Shown: piece after piece, positions 26,537-35,114 of the stretch
How the letters are laid out: each line of letters starts with the position of its first letter
Position numbering within the stretch: the stretch's first letter is position 1
Source: DASZIT01 sp963770635
GTDB taxonomy: Bacteria > Actinomycetota > Acidimicrobiia > Acidimicrobiales > RAAP-2
Assembly (NCBI GenBank): GCA_963770635.1
Contig: CAVYQI010000006.1
Coordinates: forward strand, 558,001 to 622,000
Reading direction: 5' to 3'
DNA: 64,000 nucleotides
Position numbers and translations under genes: made by a program
The notes under the pieces: model-generated
What the model saw: only the letters and a program-made list of their open reading frames with translations
Told to the model about the DNA's origin: nothing
The model's database searches: none

Positions 26537-26556
26537 TGAGTGGTTGATCACTACCT
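26537..26556. promoter_or_regulatory. Operator-like sequence upstream of the TetR gene
   Basis: TGAGTGGTTGATCACTACCT contains an imperfect inverted repeat (GTGGT..ACTAC around TGATC) just upstream of the TetR start. A shortened copy lies before the MFS gene at 25841. The paired occurrence supports recognition by this TetR protein. Confidence 0.6.
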
Positions 26557-26626
26557 TGTCAAGTGGCCAGGTGCCGGCCTTGGAAATCGGCGGTTCGGAC
26601 CCCTCCCCGCCGGGTAGGGTCGGGGC

Positions 26627-28054
26627 GTGGCCGCCGCCCCCCCGGTGCCTGCCGGCGACGGATCCCTCGCCGACACGGTGCTCGTCTCCAACCGGGGGCC
26701 CCTCTCGTTCCACTTCGAGGACGGTCGTCCGGTGGCCGGGGTGGCAGCAGGAGGCTTGGCCGGCTCCCTCCATCCCCTGGTTGCCGGGACCGACGCCACC
26801 TGGGTGGCCTGCGCCCTCGGCGACGCCGACCGGATGGCCATCTCCGAGGGTCTGGCCACCGAGCCCGGGCTCCGTCTCGAGCTGTTGGAGCCGGATCCGG
26901 CCCTCTACCAGATGGCCTACGACGTGGTCTCCAACGCCACCCTCTGGTTCTGCCACCACCATCTCTTCGACGCCGCCCGCCGGCCCCGGTCCGACGAGCA
27001 CTGGGCCGAGGCGTGGGAGGCCTACCGGGACTACAACCGGATGTTCGCCGACCGGGTGGCCGAGGTGGCCCCGTCCGGTGGGCGGGTGCTGATCCACGAC
27101 TACCACCTGTCGCTGCTGGGCTCCGAGCTCCTCCGGCTCCGGCCCGACCTGCGCACCGTCCACTTCACCCACACCCCGTTCGCCGACCCGTCGGCCCTCC
27201 GGATGCTCCCGGTGTCGGTGGCCGACGAGCTGCTGGCCGGGATGGCCGGCTATCACGCCCGGGGGTTCCACTCCGACCGGTGGGCCGCCGGGTACCGGGC
27301 CTGCCAGCTCGAGCTCGGATCCGGCCGGTGGCGGGAGGGCGACGGGATCTCCACCTTCACCTCCGCGCTCACCCCCGACCCCGACCAGCTGGCCGTCAGC
27401 GCCGCCGAGCCGGAGGTGCGGGAGGCGCTGGTGGCGCTGGAGGAGGCCATCGGCGGGGCCGACCGCCAGGTCATCGTGCGGGTCGACCGGATGGAGCTCT
27501 CCAAGAACCTCCTCCGTGGCTTCTGGGCGTTCGAGGAGCTCCTCGAGCAGCAGCCCCAACTGCACCAGAAGGTCGTCTTCGTGGCCATGGCCTATCCGTC
27601 CCGCCAAGGTCTGGCCGAGTACCTCGCCTACCAGAACGAGGTGGAGTCGACGGTGGCCCGGATCAACGAGCAGTGGTCCACCCCGGATTGGACGCCGATC
27701 ATCCTCCTGGTGGAGGACGACTACCCGTCGTCGGTGGCCGCCCTCACCCGTTACGACGTGCTGCTGGTCAACCCGATCCGCGACGGGCTGAACCTGGTGT
27801 GCAAGGAGGGCCCGCTGGTCAACACCCGCAACGGGGTGGTGGCCCTGTCCCGGGAAGCCGGCGCCTTCGAGGAGCTCTGGCCCGGGGTGCTGGAGGTGAA
27901 TCCGTTCGACGTGGCCGGCACCGTGTCGGTGTTGGACCAGGCGCTGGCCATGGAGGACGACGAGCGGGCGGCCCTGGCCAAGACCCTCCGCGAGTTGATC
28001 CTCAGCCGGCCACCCCGCGCCTGGTTGCGCGACCTCCTCGACGCCGCCGACTGA
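26627..28054 (+). CDS. otsA: Trehalose-6-phosphate synthase-like GT20 glycosyltransferase
   Basis: A 475-residue GT20 enzyme, normally transferring glucose from UDP- or GDP-glucose to glucose-6-phosphate. Seen are LVSNRGPLSFHF at the N-terminus, AGGLAGSLHPL, WVGW-like region replaced by TWVACALGDAD, VLIHDYHLSLLG, HFTHTPFAD, and the nucleotide-binding VRVDRMELSKNLLRGFWAFEELL and NPIRDGLNLVCKEGPLV. The VDRM(E)LSKN motif replaces the usual VDRLDYSKG, so donor or acceptor specificity may differ; glucosylglycerol-phosphate synthase is an alternative. It starts at GTG 26627. otsB lies immediately downstream but convergent. Confidence 0.88.
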   Translation: MAAAPPVPAGDGSLADTVLVSNRGPLSFHFEDGRPVAGVAAGGLAGSLHPLVAGTDATWVACALGDADRMAISEGLATEPGLRLELLEPDPALYQMAYDVVSNATLWFCHHHLFDAARRPRSDEHWAEAWEAYRDYNRMFADRVAEVAPSGGRVLIHDYHLSLLGSELLRLRPDLRTVHFTHTPFADPSALRMLPVSVADELLAGMAGYHARGFHSDRWAAGYRACQLELGSGRWREGDGISTFTSALTPDPDQLAVSAAEPEVREALVALEEAIGGADRQVIVRVDRMELSKNLLRGFWAFEELLEQQPQLHQKVVFVAMAYPSRQGLAEYLAYQNEVESTVARINEQWSTPDWTPIILLVEDDYPSSVAALTRYDVLLVNPIRDGLNLVCKEGPLVNTRNGVVALSREAGAFEELWPGVLEVNPFDVAGTVSVLDQALAMEDDERAALAKTLRELILSRPPRAWLRDLLDAAD

Positions 28055-28100
28055 CCCGCCAACTGACCCGTCGGCTGACCGACCGCCGATTGACCCCCGG

Positions 28101-28886
28101 TCAAAGGAGGCCGACCGACGCCCGGTCGGCCAGCCAGGTCAGTACCGTCGCCGCCCCCTGCGGACCGCCGACCACTACGTCGGCCGCCGCCGCCATCTCC
28201 GGCGAGCTCTCGTCATCGACGGCGGCCACCTTCACCGTGAAGATCGCCCGGGTCTCCGCGGCCCGGTCGAGGGCGGCAAAGGCCGGGAGGTCCCCGAGGT
28301 CGTCGCCCATGAAGCAGGCGGCGGCGCAGTCGCCGATCAAGTCGGCAGCCACCGAGCCCTTGTCGATGGCCAGGGGCGGCCGCAACTCGATGCTCATCCG
28401 TCCCCGATGGGTCTCGAGGCCGGTGGCGGCTGCCTCCGCCTCCGCCAGCGCGATGGCCGTCTCGGCCCGGGCCGGGTCCCGCCGCCAGTGGACGGTGACG
28501 GTCAGTCCCTTCGCCTCCACGTTGACCCCGACCGGGGCCCCGGACTCCAGGCGGGCCACGCTGTCCTCCACCACCCGGCGCCACGCCTCCGCCCCAGGGG
28601 CGGTGACCACCCCGCCGGGACCCTCCGATCGCTCGAGCCCGTAAAGGCCCACCAGCACGAGCCCCGCCTCCGGCCTCAGTCGATCGGCCAGGAACGCCAC
28701 CGGCCGGCCGGAGACCACCGCCACCCTCCCGAACCGGTCAGAGAGCTGGTTGAGGATGGCGCCGACCCCGGGCAGCGGTTGGACCGCGGCCGGGTCGGTG
28801 ATGATCGGGGCCAGGGTGCCGTCGAAGTCGGTGAGGATGGCGGTAGCCGCCGGGTCGTCCAACAGCGGAGCCAACGCCTCCACCAC
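28101..28886 (-). CDS. otsB: Trehalose-6-phosphate phosphatase
   Basis: A 261-residue HAD-superfamily phosphatase that dephosphorylates trehalose-6-phosphate. HAD motif I is ILTDFDGTLAPI (nucleophile first Asp), motif II is VAVVSGRPV, motif III Lys is in LAIDKGSVA and motif IV is FMGDDLGDLPAF; the RMSIELRPP segment is typical of OtsB. The GTG start at 28886 follows GGAGG closely, so the true start may lie a few codons upstream. It is convergent with the otsA-like gene, together giving trehalose as compatible solute. Confidence 0.93.
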   Translation of the reverse strand: MVEALAPLLDDPAATAILTDFDGTLAPIITDPAAVQPLPGVGAILNQLSDRFGRVAVVSGRPVAFLADRLRPEAGLVLVGLYGLERSEGPGGVVTAPGAEAWRRVVEDSVARLESGAPVGVNVEAKGLTVTVHWRRDPARAETAIALAEAEAAATGLETHRGRMSIELRPPLAIDKGSVAADLIGDCAAACFMGDDLGDLPAFAALDRAAETRAIFTVKVAAVDDESSPEMAAAADVVVGGPQGAATVLTWLADRASVGLL

Positions 28887-28924
28887 CTCCGGTGCGAGGT
28901 CGGGGCGGCCGGCGTTTCGTTGGC

Positions 28925-29560
28925 TCAGGACCGGGCCCGGGTGGTGGTCGTAGTCGAATGGGCTTTGGTCGTGGTGGTGGAGGCCGGTCGGGTGGTGGTG
29001 GTCGTGGTCGGCTGCCCGATCTTCGTCGCCACGTCAGGCCCGACCACCACGACCACCTGGGCGGTCCCCACCGCGCCGACCGGGGCGGAGGAGGTCAGCG
29101 GTTGGATCCCACTGCTCGGAATGCCGAGGAATTTGGCGATGGCCGCCGCCGACGGCTGGAGGCCGGCCACGTAGTAGACGACCGAGGTGCTGACGTTGGA
29201 GGTGGCGTTCTCCGCCGGGAGGATCTGCCAGCCCGCGGCTTGAAGCTCGGTGGAGATCGAACCTGCCGCCCCGGAGACATTCGACCCGTTGGCCACCACC
29301 ACCGGCACCTTGGACGGCGGAGTGGTGGTGGTCGTAGTGGTGGTGGGATGCCCGGCCGGCGTGGTGGTCCCGGTGCCGGCTCCGGTGGTGGCGGAGGCGG
29401 CCGACGAGGACGGGGTGGCCGGATGGACGTAGTGGAGCGCCACCGCGGTGGCGATGATGAACACGATCAGGAGCATGGCCGCCCGACCGATCATGGGCGG
29501 ACGCTCCCCGTCGGCACCTGGCTCCGACGGGGTTCCGCCATGTTCGGATGGATCGGGCAT
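28925..29560 (-). CDS. Membrane-anchored LytR_C-domain protein
   Basis: A 211-residue single-pass protein. A short cytoplasmic N-terminus precedes one membrane helix (GRAAMLLIVFIIATAVALHYV), then a Thr/Ser-rich linker, a LytR C-terminal (LytR_C) domain starting VPVVVANGSNVSGAAGSIS, and a second Thr-rich tail. The LytR_C domain is often found attached to LCP cell-wall ligases or alone. Here there is no LCP catalytic domain, so the protein is probably a cell-wall-associated accessory. ATG 29560 is used; TTG 29578 is an alternative. It precedes otsB on the same strand. Confidence 0.82.
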   Translation of the reverse strand: MPDPSEHGGTPSEPGADGERPPMIGRAAMLLIVFIIATAVALHYVHPATPSSSAASATTGAGTGTTTPAGHPTTTTTTTTPPSKVPVVVANGSNVSGAAGSISTELQAAGWQILPAENATSNVSTSVVYYVAGLQPSAAAIAKFLGIPSSGIQPLTSSAPVGAVGTAQVVVVVGPDVATKIGQPTTTTTTRPASTTTTKAHSTTTTTRARS

Positions 29561-29707
29561 TCCGGTCCAGCCTGCCAACCAGGGAGTTCTGATGCAAGCG
29601 TTTCCGATTTGGGCGACCGGCAGGCCGGCGGTGCGGCCCGGCCAAGCCCGGGTTCACTGGGTTTGGACCGGTAAGCTTCGCCAGGGATCGGGCCTACCCG
29701 GTTCGTG

Positions 29708-29780
29708 GCCGGTGTGGCGCAGTTGGTAGCGCAGATGATTTGTAATCATCAGGTCGTGGGTTCGATTCCCACCGCCGGCT
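29708..29780 (+). tRNA. tRNA-Thr (anticodon UGU)
   Basis: A 73-nt cloverleaf: acceptor GCCGGTG/CGCCGGC (one G-U pair), D arm GGCGCAGTTGGTAGCGC, anticodon stem GATGA/TCATC with loop TTTGTAA (anticodon TGT), and T arm GTGGG-TTCGATT-CCCAC. The 3' CCA is not encoded. Confidence 0.96.
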
Positions 29781-29876
29781 CGAAATTCCCAAATTCCCAC
29801 CCAGGTACCGGGCCCTCATCTATGGTGCAGGCACGTGAGTCGGCAGAACGGCCACGCCCACGGAGAGGATCAACGG

Positions 29877-31112
29877 GTGGCCAACCCTCGAGGTGCGTTG
29901 GTCCCGACGGTGGCTGATTCCGGCGACACCGGGGATCGCCCCCTCAATCGATTCGCAATGCTCGTCTTTGGCGGCGGCGCCATCCTCCTGGCTCCCTGGA
30001 TTGTGGTGCTGTACCTCAGTCAGCGGGAGGTGGCCGGTGGCTACCACCTGAGGCTGACGTCCTTGGGAATGTCGGTGTTCACCGTCGTCGGGTTGCTGAT
30101 GGCCGCGGCCGCATTCCGCAAGAAAGCGCCGAATGCGGTGGTGTGGATCGCCGCCGCCGCCACCTACCTGTTCATTTCCGCCTGGTTCGACACGATCACC
30201 GCCAATCACCGCCCCGTGGCCGTGGCGTTCATCTATGAGTTTTGGGTCAAAGTACCGCTGATCGCATACTCCATCTGGTTCGCACTCAAGGCGGCCAGAA
30301 GTCGGGGAACCGGATCAGTGCCCCGGTGGTTTCCGACCGTGTGCGTAGTCGGCGTTGTGGTTCTCATCCCCCTCTTCGTCATCGTTGCCAGTGTCTCTCC
30401 CCGTACCGCCCAGCTTCACAATTTGCGTCTTTTCTGGACGGGTCTCGACATCTTCGAATTCATCGGGATGGCCCTCACGGGGTGGTTCCTCTTTCGACGC
30501 TCGCGCTATGTCGCTGTAACCGCCACCATCACCGGCACCCTTCTTTTCAGTGACGCCTGGTTCAACTTTGTGACCACGGTGGGAAAACAGCACCGGGCGG
30601 CGTTTGTGATGGCGCTCGTCGAGGTTCCGGTTTCTTTCTACTCATTCGTCACCGCCCGTCGGGAGATTTCTTCCTGGACCCTCCCTACCGCCAATGACTC
30701 ATCGCCGGCGGACGAAGACGACCCCGATCGACACTCGGCGCACCGCCCGGTCGCTGAACTCGCTTCTATGGAAAGGGGAGTGATCGGGTCGGCGATGCTT
30801 ACGTTGACTCGGGAAGGCGTGGGCATTGAACTTCGACGAGGCCGATTCGAGATCAGGGTCGATGACAAAGTTATCGGTTCACTCGAACTCCACGAAACCG
30901 TCGACCTCCCCGTCGAGCCAGGACATCACACCCTGCGAATCCGGGCCGGCCGCTACTCCAGCCACAATCGCTCGTTCGACGTCGCCGACGGCGAGGTCGT
31001 CAGCTTCCGCGTCCATGGCGCCATGATCTGGCCCCGGTACGTCGTGTCGATCGTCAAGCCAGACCTGGCGATTTCGCTCACCGGCCCTACCATGGCGGCA
31101 CCGAAGGGCTGA
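29877..31112 (+). CDS. Polytopic membrane protein with C-terminal PEGA-like region, function unknown
   Basis: A protein of about 411 residues from GTG 29877, chosen because GGAGAGG lies eight bases upstream; GTG 29835 would add 14 residues. The first 260 residues hold about seven hydrophobic helices (e.g. AMLVFGGGAILLAPWIVVLYL, VVWIAAAATYLFISAWF, FPTVCVVGVVVLIPLFVIV). The C-terminal 120 residues form a soluble beta-rich region resembling a PEGA domain (IRVDDKVIGSLELHE, VDLPVEPGHHTLRIRAG). No transporter or enzyme motif is recognised. Two further small membrane-protein genes follow closely on the same strand. Confidence 0.72.
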   Translation: MANPRGALVPTVADSGDTGDRPLNRFAMLVFGGGAILLAPWIVVLYLSQREVAGGYHLRLTSLGMSVFTVVGLLMAAAAFRKKAPNAVVWIAAAATYLFISAWFDTITANHRPVAVAFIYEFWVKVPLIAYSIWFALKAARSRGTGSVPRWFPTVCVVGVVVLIPLFVIVASVSPRTAQLHNLRLFWTGLDIFEFIGMALTGWFLFRRSRYVAVTATITGTLLFSDAWFNFVTTVGKQHRAAFVMALVEVPVSFYSFVTARREISSWTLPTANDSSPADEDDPDRHSAHRPVAELASMERGVIGSAMLTLTREGVGIELRRGRFEIRVDDKVIGSLELHETVDLPVEPGHHTLRIRAGRYSSHNRSFDVADGEVVSFRVHGAMIWPRYVVSIVKPDLAISLTGPTMAAPKG

Positions 31113-31128
31113 CCGGAGGAACGCACCC

Positions 31129-31584
31129 TTGTCTCGGTGGAAGCGACCGACACCTGTGTTGCCGATAGTGGCAGGCGCTGTCGCGGCCGCCCTCGCCGGC
31201 TGGTGGGTCACCGGGCTGCGGCCCTTCACCATCACCGCCTACGTGGCCGTCGGACTGTCGGTTGCCCCTCTGGTGGTGGTCGCCGTCGCCGTTCGAACCC
31301 GTCGCCTCGGCCACTCGATCGAGACGCCACGGGATGCGACCATCACCCCGGGCTCCGTGTTCCCTTGGGTGGTCCTCGGGGCACTCGGTATCGGGCTCGA
31401 GGGACTGGGCCTGGCGCTCGGAGGTCGGTCGGCCGGCGTTCCCACCCTCAGCACCGTGATCGACCACGCCCTGGTCTGGCACGGGCTCCGCTTCGTTCTG
31501 TTCTGCGGATGGCTGGCCGCGGGCTGGGTGCCCGGCCTTCGCTGGGCCTTCGGTGTGCGAGGCAGCCAGAGCGCCGGCGCCTGA
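31129..31584 (+). CDS. Small membrane protein, unknown function
   Basis: A 151-residue protein starting at TTG 31129, nine bases after GGAGGA. Hydropathy suggests four membrane segments: PVLPIVAGAVAAALAGWWV, ITAYVAVGLSVAPLVVVAVAV, PWVVLGALGIGLEGLGLAL and GLRFVLFCGWLAAGWV. No family is recognised. It is followed two bases later by the DUF6186-like gene, so the two are likely translated together. Confidence 0.7.
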   Translation: MSRWKRPTPVLPIVAGAVAAALAGWWVTGLRPFTITAYVAVGLSVAPLVVVAVAVRTRRLGHSIETPRDATITPGSVFPWVVLGALGIGLEGLGLALGGRSAGVPTLSTVIDHALVWHGLRFVLFCGWLAAGWVPGLRWAFGVRGSQSAGA

Positions 31585-31585
31585 C

Positions 31586-31789
31586 ATGGCCGTCACGATC
31601 CTCTGGTTGGTGCTCGCCTCTGTTGCGATCCTCTGGGAGGTTGTGTGCCACCGTCCGGGCGGACGCTGGACCAGCCTCTCCGACCTCGGGGCCCGCCTCG
31701 GTAGCCGACTCCCGGGCCGGCTCGTCCTCATCGGCATCTGGGCATTCGTCGGATGGCACGTCTTCGCCCGCTACACGCTGCCGCATTGA
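31586..31789 (+). CDS. DUF6186-like small membrane protein
   Basis: A 67-residue protein from ATG 31586 with two hydrophobic segments (VTILWLVLASVAILWEVV and GRLVLIGIWAFVGWHVFAR) separated by a basic loop (GGRWTSLSDLG). Short proteins of this type are widespread in Actinomycetota; no function is established to my knowledge. It starts right after the preceding membrane-protein gene's stop. Confidence 0.7.
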   Translation: MAVTILWLVLASVAILWEVVCHRPGGRWTSLSDLGARLGSRLPGRLVLIGIWAFVGWHVFARYTLPH

Positions 31790-31924
31790 CGCTGCGGGAC
31801 ACGACAACCCGGGTCGGGGCCAAGCGTGTCATCGGAACGCCGTCCTCCCCGCCCCGCGGCGGTGACCATTAGGCCGGTCGGTAGGTCAGCCGGAGGGTCC
31901 CCCATCTGACCCCTTATCCAGCCC

Positions 31925-31965
31925 GAGGCTTGAAACGAACCACAAAAGGGTAAGTTAAATGACTG
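31925..31965 (+). promoter_or_regulatory. Candidate promoter for egtB
   Basis: The 237-bp gap before egtB contains an A/T-rich patch, TTGAAACGAACCACAAAAGG followed by GTAAGTTAAAT, that offers a -35-like TTGAAA and a -10-like TAAGTT about 15 bases apart. It is unusually A+T-rich for this chromosome. The assignment is by inspection only. Confidence 0.35.
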
Positions 31966-32026
31966 ACGGCGCACCCAGCCCCCCGTTGGCCGTCTCGACC
32001 CTGATTGCAACAGCTGAGGAGCAGCT

Positions 32027-33299
32027 ATGCCCAATCTGTTGGCGAACGTAGACAATGTGTCCCTGACCAGCCGGTTTCTCCGCACGCGGGCGTTGACCGA
32101 CACGCTCGCCGCCCCCCTGTCCGCCGAAGATCAGACGGTTCAGCCGATGCCCGACGTAAGTCCCACCAAGTGGCATCGCGCCCACACTTCGTGGTTCTTC
32201 GAGACCTTTCTCCTCGGTCCCAATTTCGAAGGGATACGAGCACTTCCATCCGGCCTACGAGTACCTGTTCAACTCCTACTACGAAGGCGTCGGCACTCCT
32301 TACCCCCGGGACCAGCGTGGGCTCCTGTCCCGGCCCGGGATCCAGGAGATCGGCGACTACCGGGCCCATGTGGACGCCGCCATGGAGCGGTTGCTGGGCC
32401 AAGCCCTCGACGACCCGACCCTCGGCCTGATCGATCTCGGCATCCACCACGAGCAGCAGCACCAAGAGCTGCTGTTGATGGACATCAAGAACGTCCTCTG
32501 GCGGAATCCTCTCCACCCCGCCTACGCCGACCTGCCGGCGCCCGGACACGGGAGCTGGGACCCACCGGTGACCAACTGGACGGAGCATCCAGGCGGAATG
32601 GTGGACATCGGACACCAGGGGACCGGCTTCGCGTTCGACAACGAATGTCCACGCCATACCGAACTCCTGAGCCCGTTCGCCATCGCCGATCGGCCGGTGA
32701 CCTGCCAGGAGTGGGTGGCGTTCATCAATGACGGCGGGTACCGCCGACCCGAGCTCTGGCTATCGGACGGGTGGGCCGCGATCCGGAACCAGGGGTGGGA
32801 CTCGCCGCTGTACTGGACCCGGGTGGACGCCCAGTGGCACGTCTTCACCCTGGGTGGCTCCCGACCCATCCATCCCAATGAGCCGGTCTGCCACATCAGC
32901 TACTACGAGGCCGACGCCTACGCCCGGTGGGCCGACGCCCGGCTGCCGAGCGAGGCAGAGTGGGAGACGGCGGCCACCGCCGGAGCCGAGGGTGGCCATT
33001 TCCTCGATCTGGAGAAACTCCACCCCGTTGCGCTCTCCGCGGAGGATGCCGCGGTGGGTACCGTCCTGGGCGGCGACGTCTGGTCCTGGACCTCCTCGTC
33101 GTATGCCGCCTATCCCGGGTTTGAAACCGCCGCCGGGGCGGTCGGTGAGTACAACGGCAAATTCATGGTCAACCAGTACGTACTCCGGGGCGGGTCCTGC
33201 GTCACCCCGGCCGACCATGTGCGCGCCACCTATCGGAACTTCTTCCCCCCGTCAGCCCGATGGGCCTTCTCCGGCCTCCGGCTGGCTCGGAATGCCTGA
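32027..33299 (+). CDS. egtB: EgtB, ergothioneine sulfoxide synthase (frameshifted near 32232)
   Basis: EgtB is the iron enzyme that joins a thiol (gamma-glutamylcysteine or cysteine) to trimethylhistidine with oxygen. The N-terminal DinB domain has KWHRAHTSWFFE and the iron-ligand HHEQQHQELLL; the C-terminal FGE-sulfatase-like domain runs from FAFDNECPRHTELLSPFAI to RGGSCVTPADHVRATYRN and FSGLRLAR. After about 68 residues the frame breaks; removing one G from the GGG at 32231-32233 restores FEGYEHFHPAYEYLFNSYY. GAGGAG precedes the ATG. egtD follows, overlapping by 8 bases; egtA, egtC and egtE are not in the window. Confidence 0.93.
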
Positions 33300-34314
33300 A
33301 GCCGAGGGCGGCACATCGATGACCACGGCCGGACCCACGTTCGTCCCCCCCACCCTGGACGTCCATCTCACCGACGACGATCTGCGCAACGCCCTCGAGC
33401 AGGACGTACGTGACGGGCTCACCTCCACCCCGAAGCAGCTTCCCCCCGTCTACTTCTACGACGACCGGGGTAGCCAGCTGTTCGACCAGATCACCCGGCT
33501 GCCGGAGTACTACCCGACCCGGGCCGAACGATCCATCCTCGACGCCGACGCCAAGGATATGGCCCTCCTGTCCGATGCCGACACCCTGGTCGAGCTCGGA
33601 GCCGGCACCTGCGAGAAGTCGCGGGTCCTGCTCAATGCCATGCAGGCGACCGGTCGTCTGGCCCGTTACATCCCTCTGGACGTCAGCGCCACCACCCTGT
33701 GGACGGCGGCCAACGCGCTGGCTGTGGACTATCCCGGTCTGGTGGTCAACCCGGTGGTCGGCGACTTCCACCGGCACCTCGACCAGCTGCCGAGCGGTGG
33801 GCGCCGGCTCCTGGCGTTTCTGGGCGGCACCATCGGCAATCTCGAGCCCGCCCAGCGCCGGCGGTTCCTGGTCGACCTCGACTGCGTCATGGATGCCGGT
33901 GACCGGTTCCTGCTCGGAACCGATCTGGTGAAGGACCCGCAGCGGTTGATTGCCGCTTACGACGATGCCGCCGGCGTCACCGCCGAGTTCAACCGCAACG
34001 TCCTCCATGTCCTCAACCGGGAGCTGGGCGCCGATTTCGACCCGTCCGAGTTCGAGCACGTGGCCAAATGGAACCAGGACGAGCACCGCATCGAGATGTG
34101 GCTGCGGACCACCCGGCCGCAATCGATCCACATCGCCGACCTCGATCTCGATGTCTCCTTCGCCGCCGGCGAGGAGATGCTGACCGAGATCAGCACCAAG
34201 TTCACCCCGGAGGCCCTCGAAGAGGAACTGGTGGCCTGCGGATTCGTGATCGACGCCATGTGGGCCTCCGACGGTGACGAGTTCCTCATGACCCTCTGTC
34301 ATCCCTACTGCTGA
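33292..34314 (+). CDS. egtD: EgtD, histidine N-alpha-methyltransferase
   Basis: EgtD trimethylates histidine to hercynine, the first committed step of ergothioneine synthesis. The protein (340 residues from ATG 33292; 331 from ATG 33319) has YFYDDRGSQLFDQITRLPEY, the SAM motif LVELGAGTCEKSRVLL, AFLGGTIGNLEP and the C-terminal KFTPEALEEELVACGF, all characteristic. ATG 33319 has GAGGGCGG upstream and may be the actual start. The pairing with egtB indicates ergothioneine production for redox protection. A strong hairpin terminator follows. Confidence 0.95.
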   Translation: MPEAEGGTSMTTAGPTFVPPTLDVHLTDDDLRNALEQDVRDGLTSTPKQLPPVYFYDDRGSQLFDQITRLPEYYPTRAERSILDADAKDMALLSDADTLVELGAGTCEKSRVLLNAMQATGRLARYIPLDVSATTLWTAANALAVDYPGLVVNPVVGDFHRHLDQLPSGGRRLLAFLGGTIGNLEPAQRRRFLVDLDCVMDAGDRFLLGTDLVKDPQRLIAAYDDAAGVTAEFNRNVLHVLNRELGADFDPSEFEHVAKWNQDEHRIEMWLRTTRPQSIHIADLDLDVSFAAGEEMLTEISTKFTPEALEEELVACGFVIDAMWASDGDEFLMTLCHPYC

Positions 34315-34326
34315 CCCTGCGACCTG

Positions 34327-34370
34327 GACACAGACCGCGGCCGGACCTGAGCCCGGCCGCGGTCTGTGTC
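34327..34370 (+). terminator. Terminator after egtD
   Basis: An 18-bp perfect inverted repeat, GACACAGACCGCGGCCGG and its complement, with an 8-base loop, 13 bases after the egtD stop. It is followed by GTTCTCT. It ends the egtBD transcript, and could also serve the convergent membrane-protein gene. Confidence 0.85.
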
Positions 34371-34426
34371 GTTCTCTGATCATTCCCTCGGGGTCGCTCG
34401 CCCGCTGTGCTGCCCGAACCGGCTCT

Positions 34427-34942
34427 TCAGGAGCCGCTCCCATGGCGCATGTCGATGCTGCTCGTCGCGTTCAGCGGCGGGTCCGACACGACCTGGGGTT
34501 GGTGAGCGGTCAGGTATCGGCCGAGGAGGATGGCACTGGCGAGGGCCACCGCCACAACGACCCCAAAACCGAGATTGCCGGTGTCGGTCATCAGTTTGAG
34601 GCCGACCAGAACGGCGATGCCCGCTTCGAGAACCGGGCGCTTCCGCCAGACTTCCGGGACACTGCGCAGCATCTCCGAATCGGTCCGTTGCAGAAGGGTG
34701 CGCACGATCAGGGCGGTGGCGGTCAGCCCAACCAGCCCGCCGAAGAACGCCCCGGACCCTTGGACCCCGTTCGAACTCGAAGGCCCAGTCGTCTGCGTGT
34801 AGGACCCGAAGGCGTCCCAGGTCGAGTACCAACTGCCGGCGTACACGTGCCACGGCAGTGCGATCAGGTCAAGCAGGAGAAGGACCGCCGCACCAAGCGT
34901 GACCTTCTCCCCGATTCCCCACGAACGTTGGGTTGCTTCCAT
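34427..34942 (-). CDS. Membrane protein with four predicted helices, unknown function
   Basis: A 171-residue protein with hydrophobic segments VTLGAAVLLLLDLIALPW, GAFFGGLVGLTATALIV, PVLEAGIAVLVGLKLM and LGFGVVVAVALASAILLG. A Trp/Tyr-rich loop (YAGSWYSTWDAFGSYTQ) lies between helices 1 and 2 and would be extracellular. No family is recognised. The ATG at 34942 follows AAAGGAA (complement of ttccttt), a plausible ribosome site. It stands alone between egtD (convergent) and the molybdenum operon. Confidence 0.7.
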   Translation of the reverse strand: MEATQRSWGIGEKVTLGAAVLLLLDLIALPWHVYAGSWYSTWDAFGSYTQTTGPSSSNGVQGSGAFFGGLVGLTATALIVRTLLQRTDSEMLRSVPEVWRKRPVLEAGIAVLVGLKLMTDTGNLGFGVVVAVALASAILLGRYLTAHQPQVVSDPPLNATSSIDMRHGSGS

Positions 34943-35086
34943 TGTCAGGTTCCTTTCCTCGGGTTTCCTTACATGGCCATCGTCCGCCGTCGGGCCACCA
35001 GTGTCCCTAGGTAGGTTGCCTAGTCTTCCGTGGGTCTTTCGTCAGGCTTTCCTTACTCTTTGGTCAGGGTCGCCGCCGGTCACGTC

Positions 35087-35106
35087 GGCGCCGGCGCCGG
35101 CGCCGG
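35087..35106. repeat. (GGCGCC)3 self-complementary G/C run
   Basis: Three tandem copies of GGCGCC lie just downstream of the FdhF-like gene, in the 172-bp gap to the membrane-protein gene. The sequence can fold back on itself and might act in termination. It is also a simple repeat prone to slippage. Confidence 0.5.
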
Positions 35107-35114
35107 AAGCCGGC

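Noticed and set aside
25712..27607. N-terminal extension of the MFS transporter to 1166 residues
   Set aside because: The extra 630 residues are antisense to otsA and tetR regions. The transporter starts normally at ATG 25711 with AGGAG upstream.
28892..29674. A Gly/Arg-rich 260-residue plus-strand protein
   Set aside because: It is the antisense reading of the Thr-rich LytR_C gene. Thr codons read backwards give Gly/Arg/Val runs.
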